Part shown: one piece after another, positions 24,745 through 37,151 of the stretch
Layout: every line of letters starts with the position of its first letter
Position numbering within the stretch: the stretch's first letter is position 1
Source of the DNA: Clusia tigrina
Lineage: Eukaryota; Arthropoda; Insecta; Diptera; Clusiidae
NCBI GenBank assembly: GCA_920105625.2
Contig: OV050032.1
Span: forward strand, 74,319,879-74,383,878
Reading direction: 5' to 3'
Length of the DNA: 64,000 bases
Position numbers and translations under genes: made by a program
Notes under the pieces: generated by a model
Told to the model about the DNA's origin: nothing
Seen by the model: the letters and a program-made list of their open reading frames with translations, nothing else
Databases searched by the model: none

Positions 24745-26460
24745 GAGTCGCAAAACAAACACTGATAAAACTTCAAATGGCCCTAACTTCTATACGGTGC
24801 GTCCTACACCTATCAAAGTTTGCAACATTGAAATGCTTCTAACTTTTTACTGGAGCGTCATAAAATCGTGCAATTCTGTGACAATAAAGTCCTCGTGGCT
24901 CTTGTCAATTTACGCTTTCGCTCATAGCTATGCTACCCTTGAGTCAAAAATCAAAGACTGATAAAGCTTCAAATGGCCGTAACTTCTATACTGTGCGTCC
25001 TACACCTATCAAAGTTTGCAACAATCAAATGCCTGTAACTTTTTACTGGAGCGTCATAAAATCGTGAAATTTTGTGGCAATAAAGTACTCGAGCCTCTTG
25101 TCACTTTACGCTATCGCTCATAGCTATGCTACCCTTGAATTTCAAATAAAACACAGATACAATTTCAAAGTTTGCAACAATCAAATGCTTGTAACTTTTT
25201 ACTGGAGCGTCATAAAATTTTGAAATATTGTGACAATAAAGAAATCGTGCCTCTTGTCAAGTAAAGTTATCGCTCATAGCTATGCTACCCTTGAGTCCCA
25301 AATCAAACACAGATAAAACTTTAAATGGCCCTAACTTCTATACGGTGCGTCCTACACCTATCAAAGTTTGCAACAATCAAATGCTTGTAACTTTTTACTG
25401 GAGCGTCATAAAATCTTGAAATATTGTGACAATAAAGTACTCGTGCCTCCTGTCAATTAAAGTTATCGCTCATAACTAAGCCAGCCTTGAGTCCCAAATC
25501 AAACACTGATAAAACTTCAAATGGCTATACGGTGCGTCCTACACATTTCAAAGTTTGGGACATTTAAATGCTTGTAACTTTTTACTGGAGCTTCTTAAAA
25601 TCTTGAAATTTTGTGACAATAAAGTACTCGTGCTTCTTGTCAATTTGAGCTAACGCTCATAGCTATGCTACCCCTGAGTCCCAAATCAAACACTGATAAA
25701 ACTTCAAATGGCCCTAACTTATATGTGGTGCGTCCTACACCTATCAAAGTTTTGCAACAATCAAATGCTTGTAACTTTTTACTGGAGCGTCATAGAATCT
25801 TGAAATTTTGTGACAATAAAGTACTCGAGCCTCTTATCAATTTAAGCTATCGCTCATAGCTATGGTACCATTCAGTCCCAAATCAAACACTGATAAAATT
25901 TCAAGTGGCCCTAATTTCTATACTGTGCGTCCTATACCTATCAAAGTTTGCAACATTGAAATGCTTGTAACTTTTTACTGGAGCGTAATAAAATCGTGAA
26001 ATTTTGTGACAATAAAGTACTCGAGCCTCTTGTCAATTAAAGTTATCGCTCATAGCTTTGCTACCCTTGAGTCCAAAATAAAACACTGATAAAACTTCAA
26101 ATGGCCCTAACTTCTAGACAGTGCGTCCTACACCTATAAAAGTTTGCAGCAACCAAATGCTTGAAACTTTTTACTGGAGCGTCATAAAATATTGAAATTT
26201 TGTGACAATAAAGTCCTCGTTCCTCTTGTCAATTTAAGCTTTCGCTCATAGCTATGCTAACCTTGAGTCCCAAATCAAAGACTGATAAAACTTCAAATGG
26301 CCCTAACTTCTATACGGTGCGTCCTACACCTATCAAGGTTTGCAACAATCAAATGCTTGTAACTTTTTACTGGAGCGTCATAAAATATTGAAATTTTGTG
26401 ACAATAAAGTCCTCGTGCCTCTTGTCAATTTAAGCTTTCGCTCATAGCTATGCTACCCTT
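24745..26460 (+). repeat. HOR-C copy 2 (9 monomers)
   Basis: Monomer starts: 24745, 24941, 25137 (156 bp), 25293, 25489, 25676, 25873, 26069, 26265. It follows copy 1 at an offset of 2555 bp up to 25676. The monomer at 25873 fuses the left of the 23317 type (CATTCAGTCCC) with the right of the 23513 type (TTCAAGTGGCCC, GAGCGTAATAAAATCG), dropping the offset to 2360 bp. The first monomer has GAGTCGCAAAAC, an L-like junction on an S body. Confidence 0.88.
25137..25292 (+). repeat. Second copy of the 40-bp truncated monomer
   Basis: Same breakpoint as the monomer at 22582, exactly 2555 bp away, so it is inherited by HOR duplication rather than a second deletion. Confidence 0.9.
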
Positions 26461-26843
26461 GAGTCCCAAATCAAAGACTGATAAAGCTTCAAATGGCCGT
26501 AACTTCTATACAGTGCGTCCTACACCTATCAAAGTTTCAACAATCAAGTGCCTGTAACTTTTTACTGGAGCGTCATAAAATCGTGAAATTTTGTGGCAAT
26601 AAAGTACTCGAGCCTCTTGTCACTTTACGCTATCGCTCATAGCTATGCTACCCTTGAGTCCCAAATAAAACACAGATAAAACTTCAAATGGCCCTAACTT
26701 CTATACGGTGCGTCCTATACCTATCAAAGTTTGCAACAATCAAATGCTTGTAACTTTTTACTGGAGCGTCATAAAATATTGAAATTTTGTGACAATAAAG
26801 TACATGTGCCTCTTGTCAATTTAAGCTCTCGCTCATAGCCCTT
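26461..26843 (+). repeat. Two bridging monomers between HOR-C and HOR-A type sequence
   Basis: Monomer starts: 26461 (CTGATAAAGCTTCAAATGGCC, GTTTCAACAATC with one base lost) and 26656 (CCCAAATAAAACACAG, 188 bp, ending with the 8-bp junction deletion). Confidence 0.8.
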
Positions 26844-29304
26844 GAGTCCCAAATCAAACACTGATAAAACTTCAAATGGCCGTAACTTCTATACAGTGCG
26901 TCCTACACCTATCAAAATTTGCAACAATCAAATGCTTGTAACTTTTTACTGGAGCGTCATAAAATCGTGAAAATTTGTGATAAGAAAGTACTCGAGCCTC
27001 TTGTCAATTAAAGTTATCGCTCATAGCTTTGCTACCCGTGATTCCCAAAACAAACACTGATAAAACTTCAAATTGCCCTAACTACTATACGGTGCTTCCT
27101 ACACCTATCAAAGTTTGCCACAATCAAATGCTTTTAACACTTTAATGGAGCGTCCTACACCTATCAAAGTTGCAACAATCAAATGCTTGTAACTTTTTAT
27201 TGGAGCGTCATAAAATATTGAAATTTTGTGACTATAAAGTCCTCGTGCCTCTTGTCAATTTAAGATTTCGCTCATAGCTATGTTACCCTTGAGTCCCAAA
27301 TCCAACACTGATAAATTTTCAAATGGCCCTAACTTCTATACGGTGTGTCCTACACCAATCAAAGTTTGCAACAATCAAATGCTTGTAACTTTTTACTGGA
27401 GCGTCAGAAAATCATGAAATTTTGTGACAATAAAGTACTCGTGCCTCTTGTCAATTTAAGCTATTGCTCACAGATATGCTACCCTTGAGTCCCAAATCAA
27501 AATCTGATAAAACTTCAAATGGCTCTAACTCCTATACGGTGCGTCCTACACCTATCAAAGTTGGCAACAATCAAATGCTAGTAATATTTTACTGGAGCGT
27601 CATAAAATCTTGAAATTTCGTGACAATAAAATACTCGAGCCTCTTATCAATTAAAGTTATCGCTCATAGCTATGCTACCCTTGAGTCCAAAATAAAATGC
27701 TGATAAAATTTCAAATGGCCCTAACTTCTATACGGTGCGTCCGACACCTATCAAAGTTTGCAACAATCAAATGCTTGTAACTTTTTACTGGAGCGTCATA
27801 ATATCTTGAAATTTTGTGACAATAAAGTACTCGTGCCTCTTGTCAATTAAAGTTATCGCTCATAGCTATGCTACCCTTGAGTCCCAAATCAAACACTGAT
27901 AAAACTTCAAATGGCCCTAATTTCTATACGGCGCGTCCTATAACTATCAAAGTTTGGGACATTTAAATGCTTGTAACTTTTTACTGGAGCTTCATAAAAT
28001 CTTGAAATTTTGTGACAATAAAGTACTCGTGCCTCGTGTCAATTTCAGCTATCGCTCATAGCTATGCTACCCCTGAGTCCCAAATAAAACAATGATAAAA
28101 CTTCAAATGGCCCTATCTTCTATGTGGTGCGTCCTACACCTATCAAAATTTGCAACAATCAAATGCTTGTAACTTTTCACTGGAGCGTCAAAAAATATTG
28201 AAATTTTGTGACAATAAAGTCCTCGTGCCTCTTGTCAATTTAAGCTTTCGCTCATAGCTATGCTACCCTTGAGTCCCCAATCAAACACTGATAAAACTAT
28301 AAATGGCCCCAATTTCTATACTGTGCGTCGTATACCTATCAAAGTTTGCAACATTGAAGTGCTTGTAACTTTTTACTGGAGCGTCATAAAATCGTGAAAT
28401 TTTGTGACAATAAAGAACTCGAGCCTCTTGTCAATTAAAGTAATTGCTCATAGCTTTCCTACCCTTGAGTCCTAAAACAAACACTGATAAAACTTCAAAT
28501 GGCCCTAACTTCTATACGGTGCGTCCTACACCTATTAAAGTTGTCCACAATCAAATGCTTTTAACAATTTCCTGGAACGTCCTACACCTATCAAAGTTGC
28601 AACAATCAAATGCTTGTAACTTTTTACTGGAGCGTCATAAAATATTGAAATTTTGTGACAATAAAGTCCTCGTGCCTCCTGCCAATTTAAGCTTTCGCTC
28701 ATAGCTATGCTACCCTTGAGTCCCAAATCAACACTGATAAAACTTCAAATGGCCCTAACTGCTATACGGTGCGTCCTATACCTATCAAGGTTTGCAACAA
28801 TCAAATGCTTGTTACTTTTTACTGGAGCGTCATAAAATCTTGAAATTTTGTGACAATAAAGTCCTCGTGCCTCTTGTCAATTTAAGCTTTCGCTCATAGC
28901 TATGCTACCCTTGAGTCCCAAATCAAAGACTAATAAAACTTCAAATGGCCCTAACTTCAATACAGTGCGTCCTACACCTATCAAAGTTTGCAAAAATCAA
29001 ATGCTTGTAACTTTTTACAGGAGCGTCATAAAATCTTGAAATTTTGTGACAATAAAGTCCTCGTGCCTCTTGTCAATTTAAGCTTTCGCTCATAGCTATG
29101 CTACCCTTGAGTCCCAAAACAAACACTGATAATACTTCAAATGGCCCTAGCTTCTATACGGTGCGTCCTACACCTATCAAACTTTGCAACAATCAAATGC
29201 TTGTAACTTTTTACTGGAGCGTCATAAAACCTTGAAATTTTGTGACAATAAAGTACTCCTGCCTCTTGTCACTTTTCGCTATCGCTGATAGCTATGCTAA
29301 CCTT
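26844..29304 (+). repeat. HOR-A-derived segment far from the A block (A10-A16, A1-A4 types)
   Basis: Monomer starts: 26844 (A10), 27040 L (A11), 27291 (A12), 27487 (A13), 27683 and 27879 (A14 split over two monomers), 28075 (A15), 28271 (A16), 28467 L (A1), 28718 (A2), 28913 (A3), 29109 (A4/A7-like). Rare HOR-A marks appear in the right order: GTGATAAGAAAG, GATTCCCAAAAC, AATCCAACACTG, CTAACTCCTATACGG and GAGTCCTAAAAC. It carries one more monomer than HOR-A because the left and right halves of A14 sit in separate monomers. About 15 kb of B- and C-type sequence separates it from the A block. Confidence 0.87.
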
Positions 29305-32300
29305 GAGTCCCAAATAAAACACAGATAAAATTTCAAATGGCCCTAACTTCTATACGGTGCGTCCTATACCTATCAAAGTTTGCAACAATCAAATGCTTGT
29401 AACTTTTTACTGGAGCGTCATAAAATCGTGAAAATTTGTGACAATAAAGTACTCGAGCCTCTTGTCAATTAAAGTTATCGCTCATAGCTTTGCTACAGGT
29501 GAGTCCCAAAACAAACACTGATATAACTTCAAATGGCCCTAACATCTATACGGTGCGAACTACACCTATCAAAGTTTGCCATTATCAAATGCTTTTAACA
29601 CTTTACTGGAGTGTCCTACACCTATCAAAGTTGCAACAATCAAATGCTTGTAACTTTTTATTGGACCGTCATAAAATATTGAGATTTTGTGACTATAAAG
29701 TCCTCGTACCTCTTGTCAATTTAAGCTTTCGCTCATAGCAATGCTACCCTTGAGTCCCAAATCAAACACTGATAAAACTTCAAATGGCCCTAACTTCTAT
29801 ACGGTGCGTCCTACACCAATCAAAGTTTGCAACAATCAAATGTTTGTAACTTTTTACTGGAGCGTCATAAAATCTTGACATTTTGTGACAATAAAGTACT
29901 CGTGCCTCTTGTCAATTTAATCTATTGCTCATAGCTATGCTACCCTTGAGTCCAAAATCAAAATCTGATAAAACTAAAAATGGCTCTAACTTCTATACGG
30001 TGCGTCCTACACCTATCAAAGTTTGCAACAATCAAATGCCTGTAATTTTTTACTGGAGTGTCATAAAATCTTGAAATTTCGTGACAATAAAGTACTCGAG
30101 CCTCTTGTCAATTAAAGTTATCGCTCATAGCTTTGCTACCCTTGAGTCCCAAAACAATCACTGATAAAACTCCATTTGGCCCTAACTTCTATACGGTGCG
30201 TCCTACACCTATCAAAGATTGCCACAAGAAAATGCTTTTAGCACTTTACTGGAGCGTCTTATACCTAACAAAGTTGCAACAATCAAATGATTGTAACTTT
30301 TTACTGGAGCGTCATAAAATATTGAAATTTTGTGACAATAAAGTCCTCGTGCCTCTTGTCAATTTAAGTTTTCGCTCATAGCTATGCTACCCTTGAGTCC
30401 CAAATCAAACACTGATAAAACTTCAAATGGCTATACGGTGCGTCCTACACATTTCAAAGTTTGGGACATTTAAATGCTTGTAACTTTTTACTGGAGCTTC
30501 TTAAAATCTTGAAATTTTGTGACAATAAAGTACTCGTGCCTCTTGTCAATTTGAGCTAACGCTCATAGCTATGCTACCCCTGAGTCCCAAATCAAACACT
30601 GATAAAACTTCAAATGGCCCTAACTTATATGTGGTGCGTCCTACACCTATCAAAGTTTGCAACAATCAAATGCTTGTAACTTTTTACTGGAGCGTCATAA
30701 AATCTTGAAATTTTGTGACAATAAAGTACTCGAGCCTCTTATCAATTTAAGCTATCGCTCATAGCTATGGTACCATTCAGTCCCAAATCAAACACTGATA
30801 AAACTTCAAATGGCCCTAACTTCTATGTGGTGCGTCTTACACCTATCAAAGTTTGCAACAATCAAATGCTTGTAACTTTTTACTGGACCGTCATAAAATC
30901 TTGAAATTTTGTGGCAATAAAGTACTCGAGCCTCTTATCAATTTAAGCTATCGCTCATAGCTATGCTACCATTGAGTCCCAAATCAAACACTGATAAAAC
31001 TTCAAGTGGCCCTAATTTCTATACTGTGCGTCCTATACCTATCAAAGTTTGCAACATTGAAATGCTTGTAACTTTTTACTGGAGCGTAATAAAATCGTGA
31101 AATTTTGTGACAATAAAGTACTCGAGCCTCTTGTCAATTAAAGTTATCGCTCATAGCTTTGCTACCCTTGAGTCCAAAATAAAACACTGATAAAACTTCA
31201 AATGGCCCTAACTTCTAGACGGTGCGTCCTACACCTATAAAAGTTTGCAGCAACCAAATGCTTGAAACTTTTTACTGGAGCGTCATAAAATATTGAAATT
31301 TTGTGACAATAAAGTCCTCGTTCCTCTTGTCAATTTAAGCTTTCGCTCATAGCTATGCTAACCTTGAGTCCCAAATCAAAGACTGATAAAGCTTCAAATG
31401 GCCGTAACTTCTATACAGTGCGTCCTACACCTATCAAAGTTTGCAACAATCAAGTGCCTGTAACTTTTTACTGGAGCGTCATAAAATCGTGAAAATTTGT
31501 GATAAGAAAGTACTCGAGCCTCTTGTCAATTAAAGTTATCGCTCATAGCTTTGCTACCCGTGATTCCCAAAACAAACACTGATAAAACTTCAAATTGCCC
31601 TAACTACTATACGGTGCGTCCTACACCTATCAAAGTTTGCCACAATCAAATGCTTTTAACACTTTAATGGAGCGTCCTACACCTATCAAAGTTGCAACAA
31701 TCAAATGCTTGTAACTTTTTATTGGAGCGTCATAAAATATTGAAATTTTGTGACAATAAAGTACATGTGCCTCTTGTCAATTTAAGATTTCGCTCATAGC
31801 TATGTTACCCTTGAATCCCAAATCCAACACTGATAAATTTTCAAATGGCCCTAACTTCTATACGGTGTGTCCTACACCAATCAAAGTTTGCAACAATCAA
31901 ATGCTTGTAACTTTTTACTGGAGCGTCAGAAAATCATGAAATTTTGTGACAATAAAGTACTCGTGCCTCTTGTCAATTTAAGCTATTGCTCACAGATATG
32001 CTACCCTTGAGTCCCAAATCAAAATCTGATAAAACTTCAAATGGCTCTAACTCCTATACGGTGCGTCCTACACCTATCAAAGTTGGCAACAATCAAATGC
32101 TAGTAATTTTTTACTGGAGCGTCATAAAATCTTGAAATTTCGTGACAATAAAATACTCGAGCCTCTTATCAATTAAAGTTATCGCTCATAGCTATGCTAC
32201 CCTTGAGTCCAAAATAAAATGCTGATAAAATTTCAAATGGCCCTAACTTCTATACGGTGCGTCCGACACCTATCAAAGTTTGCAACAATCAAATGCTTGT

Positions 32301-32988
32301 AACTTTTTACTGGAGCGTCATAATATCTTGAAATTTTGTGACAATAAAGTACTCGTGCCTCTTGTCAATTAAAGTTATCGCTCATAGCTATGCTACCCTT
32401 GAGTCCCAAATCAAACACTGATAAAACTTCAAATGGCCCTAATTTCTATACGGTGCGTCCTATACCTATCAAAGTTTGGGACATTTAAATGCTTGTAACT
32501 TTTTACTGGAGCTTCATAAAATCTTGAAATTTTGTGACAATAAAGTACTCGTGCCTCGTGTCAATTTCAGCTATCGCTCATAGCTATGCTACCCCTGAGT
32601 CCCAAATAAAACAATGATAAAACTTCAAATGGCCCTATCTTCTATGTGGTGCGTCCTACACCTATCAAAATTTGCAACAATCAAATGCTTGTAACTTTTC
32701 ACTGGAGCGTCAAAAAATATTGAAATTTTGTGACAATAAAGTCCTCGTGCCTCTTGTCAATTTAAGCTTTCGCTCATAGCTATGCTACCCTTGAGTCCCC
32801 AATCAAACACTGATAAAACTATAAATGGCCCCAATTTCTATACTGTGCGTCCTATACCTATCAAAGTTTGCAACATTGAAGTGCTTGTAACTTTTTACTG
32901 GAGCGTCATAAAATCGTGAAATTTTGTGACAATAAAGAACTCGAGCTTCTTGTCAATTAAAGTACTTGCTCATAGCTTTCCTACCCTT
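28467..32988 (+). repeat. HOR-D unit (22 monomers, 4522 bp), composite of A-, B- and C-type monomers
   Basis: Monomer starts: 28467 L, 28718, 28913, 29109, 29305, 29501 L, 29752, 29948, 30144 L, 30395 (187 bp), 30582, 30778, 30974, 31170, 31366, 31562 L, 31813, 32009, 32205, 32401, 32597, 32793. The first four are A1-A4 types, 29501-30394 match B11, B12 and B1 types, 30395-31365 match HOR-C (22934-23904) and 31562-32988 match A11-A16. The 4522-bp offset links 26.9-28.7 kb to 31.5-33.2 kb. Confidence 0.88.
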
Positions 32989-34806
32989 GAGTCCTAAAAC
33001 AAACACTGATAAAACTTCAAATGGCCCTAACTTCTATACGGTGCGTCCTACACCTATTAAAGCTGTCCACAATCAAATGCTTTTAACAATTTCCTGGAAC
33101 GTCCTACACCTATCAAAGTTGCAACAATCAAATGCTTGTAACTTTTTACTGGAGCGTCATAAAATATTGAAATTTTGTGACAATAAAGTCCTCGTGCCTC
33201 TTGTCAATTTAAGTTTTCGCTCATAGCTATGCTACCCTTGAGTCCCAAATCAAACACTGATAAAACTTCAAATGGCCCTAACTTTTATACGGTGCGTCCT
33301 ACACCTACCAAAGTTTGCAACATTGAAATGCTTCTAACTTTTTACTGGAGCATCATAAAATCGTGAAATTCTGTGACAATAAAGTACTCGAGCCTCTTGT
33401 CAATTAAAGTTCTCGCTCATATCTTTGCTACCCTTGAGTCCCAAATCAAAATCTGATAAAACTTCAAATGGCTCTAACTTCTATACGGTGCGTCCTACAC
33501 CTATAAAAGTTTGCAACAATCAAATGCTTGTAACTTTTTACTGGAGCGTCATAAAATATTGAAGTTTTGTGACAATAAAGTCCTCGTTCCTCTTGTCAAT
33601 TTAAGATTTCGCTCATAGCTATGGTAACCTTGAGTCCCAAATCAAAGACTGATAAAACTTCAAATGGCCCTAACTTTTATACGGTGCTTCCTACACCTAT
33701 CAAGATTTGCAATAATCAAATGCTTGTAATTTTTACTGGAGCGTCATAAAATATTGAAATTTTGTGACAATAAAGTCCTCGTGCCTCTTGTCAATTTAAG
33801 CTTTCGCTCATAGCTATGCTACCCTTGAGTTAAAAATCAAAGGCTGATAAAGCTTCAAATTGCCGTAACTTCTATACAGTGCGTCCTACACCTATCAAAG
33901 TTTGCAACAATCAAATGCTTGTAACTTTTTACTGGACCGTCATAAAATCTTGAAATTTTGTGGCAATAAAGTACTCGAGCTTCTTATCAATTTAAGCTAT
34001 CGCTCATAGCTATGCTACCATTGAGTCCCAAATCAAACACTGATAAAACTTCAAGTGGCCCTAATTTCTATACTGTGCGTCCTATACCTATCAAAGTTTG
34101 CAACATTGAAATGCTTGTAACTTTTTACTGGAGCGTAATAAAATCGTGAAATTTTGTGACAATAAAGTACTCGAGCCTCTTGTCAATTAAAGTTATCGCT
34201 CATAGCTTTGCTACCCTTGAGTCCAAAATAAAACACTGATAAAACTTCAAATGGCCCTAACTTCTAGACGGTGCGTCCTACACCTATAAAAGTTTGCAGC
34301 AACCAAATGCTTGAAACTTTTTACTGGAGCGTCATAAAATATTGAAATTTTGTGACAATAAAGTCCTCGTTCCTCTTGTCAATTTAAGCTTTCGCTCATA
34401 GCTATGCTAACCTTGAGTCCCAAATCAAAGACTGATAAAACTTCAAATGGCCCTAACTTCTATACGGTGCGTCCTACACCTATCAAGGTTTGCAACAATC
34501 AAATGCTTGTAACTTTTTACTGGAGCGTCATAAAATCTTGAAATTTTGTGACAATAAAGTCCTCGTGCCTCTTGTCAATTTAAGCTTTCGCTCATAGCTA
34601 TGCTACCCTTGAGTCCCAAATCAAAGACTGATAAAGCTTCAAATGGCCCTAACTTCTATACGGTGCGTCCTACACCTATCAAAGTTTGCAACATTGAAAT
34701 GCTTGTAACTTTTTACTGGAGCGTAATAAAATCGTGAAATTTTGTGACAATAAAGAACTCGAGCCTCTTGTCAATTAAAGTAATTGCTCATAGCTTTCCT
34801 ACCCTT
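32989..34806 (+). repeat. 1818-bp expansion between two A1-type L monomers
   Basis: Monomer starts: 32989 L, 33240, 33436, 33632, 33827, 34023, 34219, 34415, 34611. The L at 32989 and the L at 34807 are the same type (both GTCCTAAAACAAAC with TTTCCTGGAACG), so nine monomers lie between repeated anchors. The first L changes type at its end (TTTAAGTTTTCGC instead of TTTAAGCTTTCGC). Monomers 33240-34022 recur at 62625-63408; 34023-34610 match 23513-type HOR-C monomers. Confidence 0.84.
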
Positions 34807-36508
34807 GAGTCCTAAAACAAACACTGATAAAACTTCAAATGGCCCTAACTTCTATACGGTGCGTCCTACACCTATTAAAGTTGTCCACAATCAAATGCTT
34901 TTAACAATTTCCTGGAACGTCCTACACCTATCAAAGTTGCAACAATCAAATGCTTGTAACTTTTTACTGGAGCGTCATAAAATATTGAAATTTTGTGACA
35001 ATAAAGTCCTCGTGCCTCCTGCCAATTTAAGCTTTCGCTCATAGCTATGCTACCCTTGAGTCCCAAATCAACACTGATAAAACTTCAAATGGCCCTAACT
35101 GCTATACGGTGCGTCCTACACCTATCAAGGTTTGCAACAATCAAATGCTTGTTACTTTTTACTGGAGCGTCATAAAATCTTGAAATTTTGTGACAATAAA
35201 GTCCTCGTGCCTCTTGTCAATTTAAGCTTTCGCTCATAGCTATGCTACCCTTGAGTCCCAAAACAAACACTGATAATACTTCAAATGGCCCTAGCTTCTA
35301 TACGGTGCGTCCTACACCTATCAAACTTTGCAACAATCAAATGCTTGTAACTTTTTACTGGAGCGTCATAAAACCTTGAAATTTTGTGACAATAAAGTAC
35401 TCCTGCCTCTTGTCACTTTTCGCTATCGCTGATAGCTATGCTAACCTTGAGTCCCAAATAAAACACAGATAAAATTTCAAATGGCCCTAACTTCTATACG
35501 GTGCGTCCTATACCTATCAAAGTTTGCAACAATCAAATGCTTGTAACTTTTTACTGGAGCGTCATAAAATCGTGAAAATTTGTGACAATAAAGTACTCGA
35601 GCCTCTTGTCAATTAAAGTTATCGCTCATAGCTTTGCTACAGGTGAGTCCCAAAACAAACACTGATATAACTTCAAATGGCCCTAACATCTATACGGTGC
35701 GAACTACACCTATCAAAGTTTGCCATTATCAAATGCTTTTAACACTTTACTGGAGTGTCCTACTCCTATCAAAGTTGCAACAATCAAATGCTTGTAACTT
35801 TTTATTGGACCGTCATAAAATATTGAGATTTTGTGACTATAAAGTCCTCGTACCTCTTGTCAATTTAAGCTTTCGCTCATAGCTATGCTACCCTTGAGTC
35901 CCAAATCAAACACTGATAAAACTTCAAATGGCCCTAACTTCTATACGGTGCGTCCTACACCAATCAAAGTTTGCAACAATCAAATGTTTGTAACTTTTTA
36001 CTGGAGCGTCATAAAATCTTGACATTTTGTGACAATAAAGTACTCGTGCCTCTTGTCAATTTAATCTATAATCAAAATCTGATAAAACTAAAAATGGCTC
36101 TAACTTCTATACGGTGCGTCCTACACCTATCAAAGTTTGCAACAATCAAATGCCTGTAATTTTTTACTGGAGTGTCATAAAATCTTGAAATTTCGTGACA
36201 ATAAAGTACTCGAGCCTCTTGTCAATTAAAGTTATCGCTCATAGCTTTGCTACCCTTGAGTCCCAAAACAATCACTGATAAAACTCCATTTGGCCCTAAC
36301 TTCTATACGGTGCGTCCTACACCTATCAAAGATTGCCACAAGAAAATGCTTTTAGCACTTTACTGGAGCGTCTTATACCTAACAAAGTTGCAACAATCAA
36401 ATGATTGTAACTTTTTACTGGAGCGTCATAAAATATTGAAATTTTGTGACAATAAAGTCCTCGTGCCTCTTGTCAATTTAAGTTTTCGCTCATAGCTATG
36501 CTACCCTT
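34807..36508 (+). repeat. HOR-D partial copy (A1 to B1 types)
   Basis: Monomer starts: 34807 L, 35058, 35253, 35449, 35645 L, 35896, 36258 L. It follows 28467-30394, with the offset falling from 6340 to 6144 bp (one monomer, the 28913/29109 pair fused at 35058-35448) and then to 6114 bp after a 30-bp deletion. Confidence 0.87.
35896..36257 (+). repeat. Two monomers fused by a 30-bp deletion that removes the phase mark
   Basis: The interval is 362 bp where the parallel copy at 29752-30143 has 392 bp. Around 36065-36071 the sequence passes from TTTAATCTATA directly to ATCAAAATCTG, losing CGCTCATAGCTATGC-type sequence and GAGTCC. This is the only place in the window where a monomer boundary is absent. 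Confidence 0.9.
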
Positions 36509-37151
36509 GAGTCCCAAATCAAACACTGATAAAACTTCAAATGGCCCTAACTTCTATACGGTGCGTCCTACACCTACCAAAGTTTGCAACATTGAAATGC
36601 TTCTAACTTTTTACTGGAGCATCATAAAATCGTGAAATTCTGTGACAATAAAGTACTCGAGCCTCTTGTCAATTAAAGTTCTCGCTCATAGCTTTGCTAC
36701 CCTTGAGTCCCAAATCAAAATCTGATAAAACTTCAAATGGCTCTAACTTCTATACGGTGCGTCCTACACCTATAAAAGTTTGCAACAATCAAATGCCTGT
36801 AACTTTTTACTGGAGCGTCATAAAATCGTGAAATTTTGTGGCAATAAAGTACTCGAGCCTCTTGTCACTTTACGCTATCGATCATAGCTATGCTACCCTT
36901 GAGTCCCAAATAAAACACAGATAAAATTTCAAATGGCCCTAACTTCTATACGGTGCGTCCTACACCTATCAAAGATTGCCAAAATAAAATGCTTTTAGCA
37001 CTTTACTCGAGTGTCCTATACCTAACAAAGTTGCAACAATCAAATGCTTGTAACTTTTAACTGGAGCGACATAAAATATTGAAATTTTGTGACATTAAAG
37101 TACTCGTGCCTCTTGTCAAGTAAAGTTATCGCTCATAGCTATGCTACCCTT
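36509..37151 (+). repeat. Three bridging monomers (S, S, L)
   Basis: Monomer starts: 36509, 36705, 36901 L. The first two match 33240 and 33436 (offset 3269 bp). The L at 36901 (GATTGCCAAAATAAAATGC, TTTTAGCAC) is the type later found as monomer 7 of HOR-E. Confidence 0.83.
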
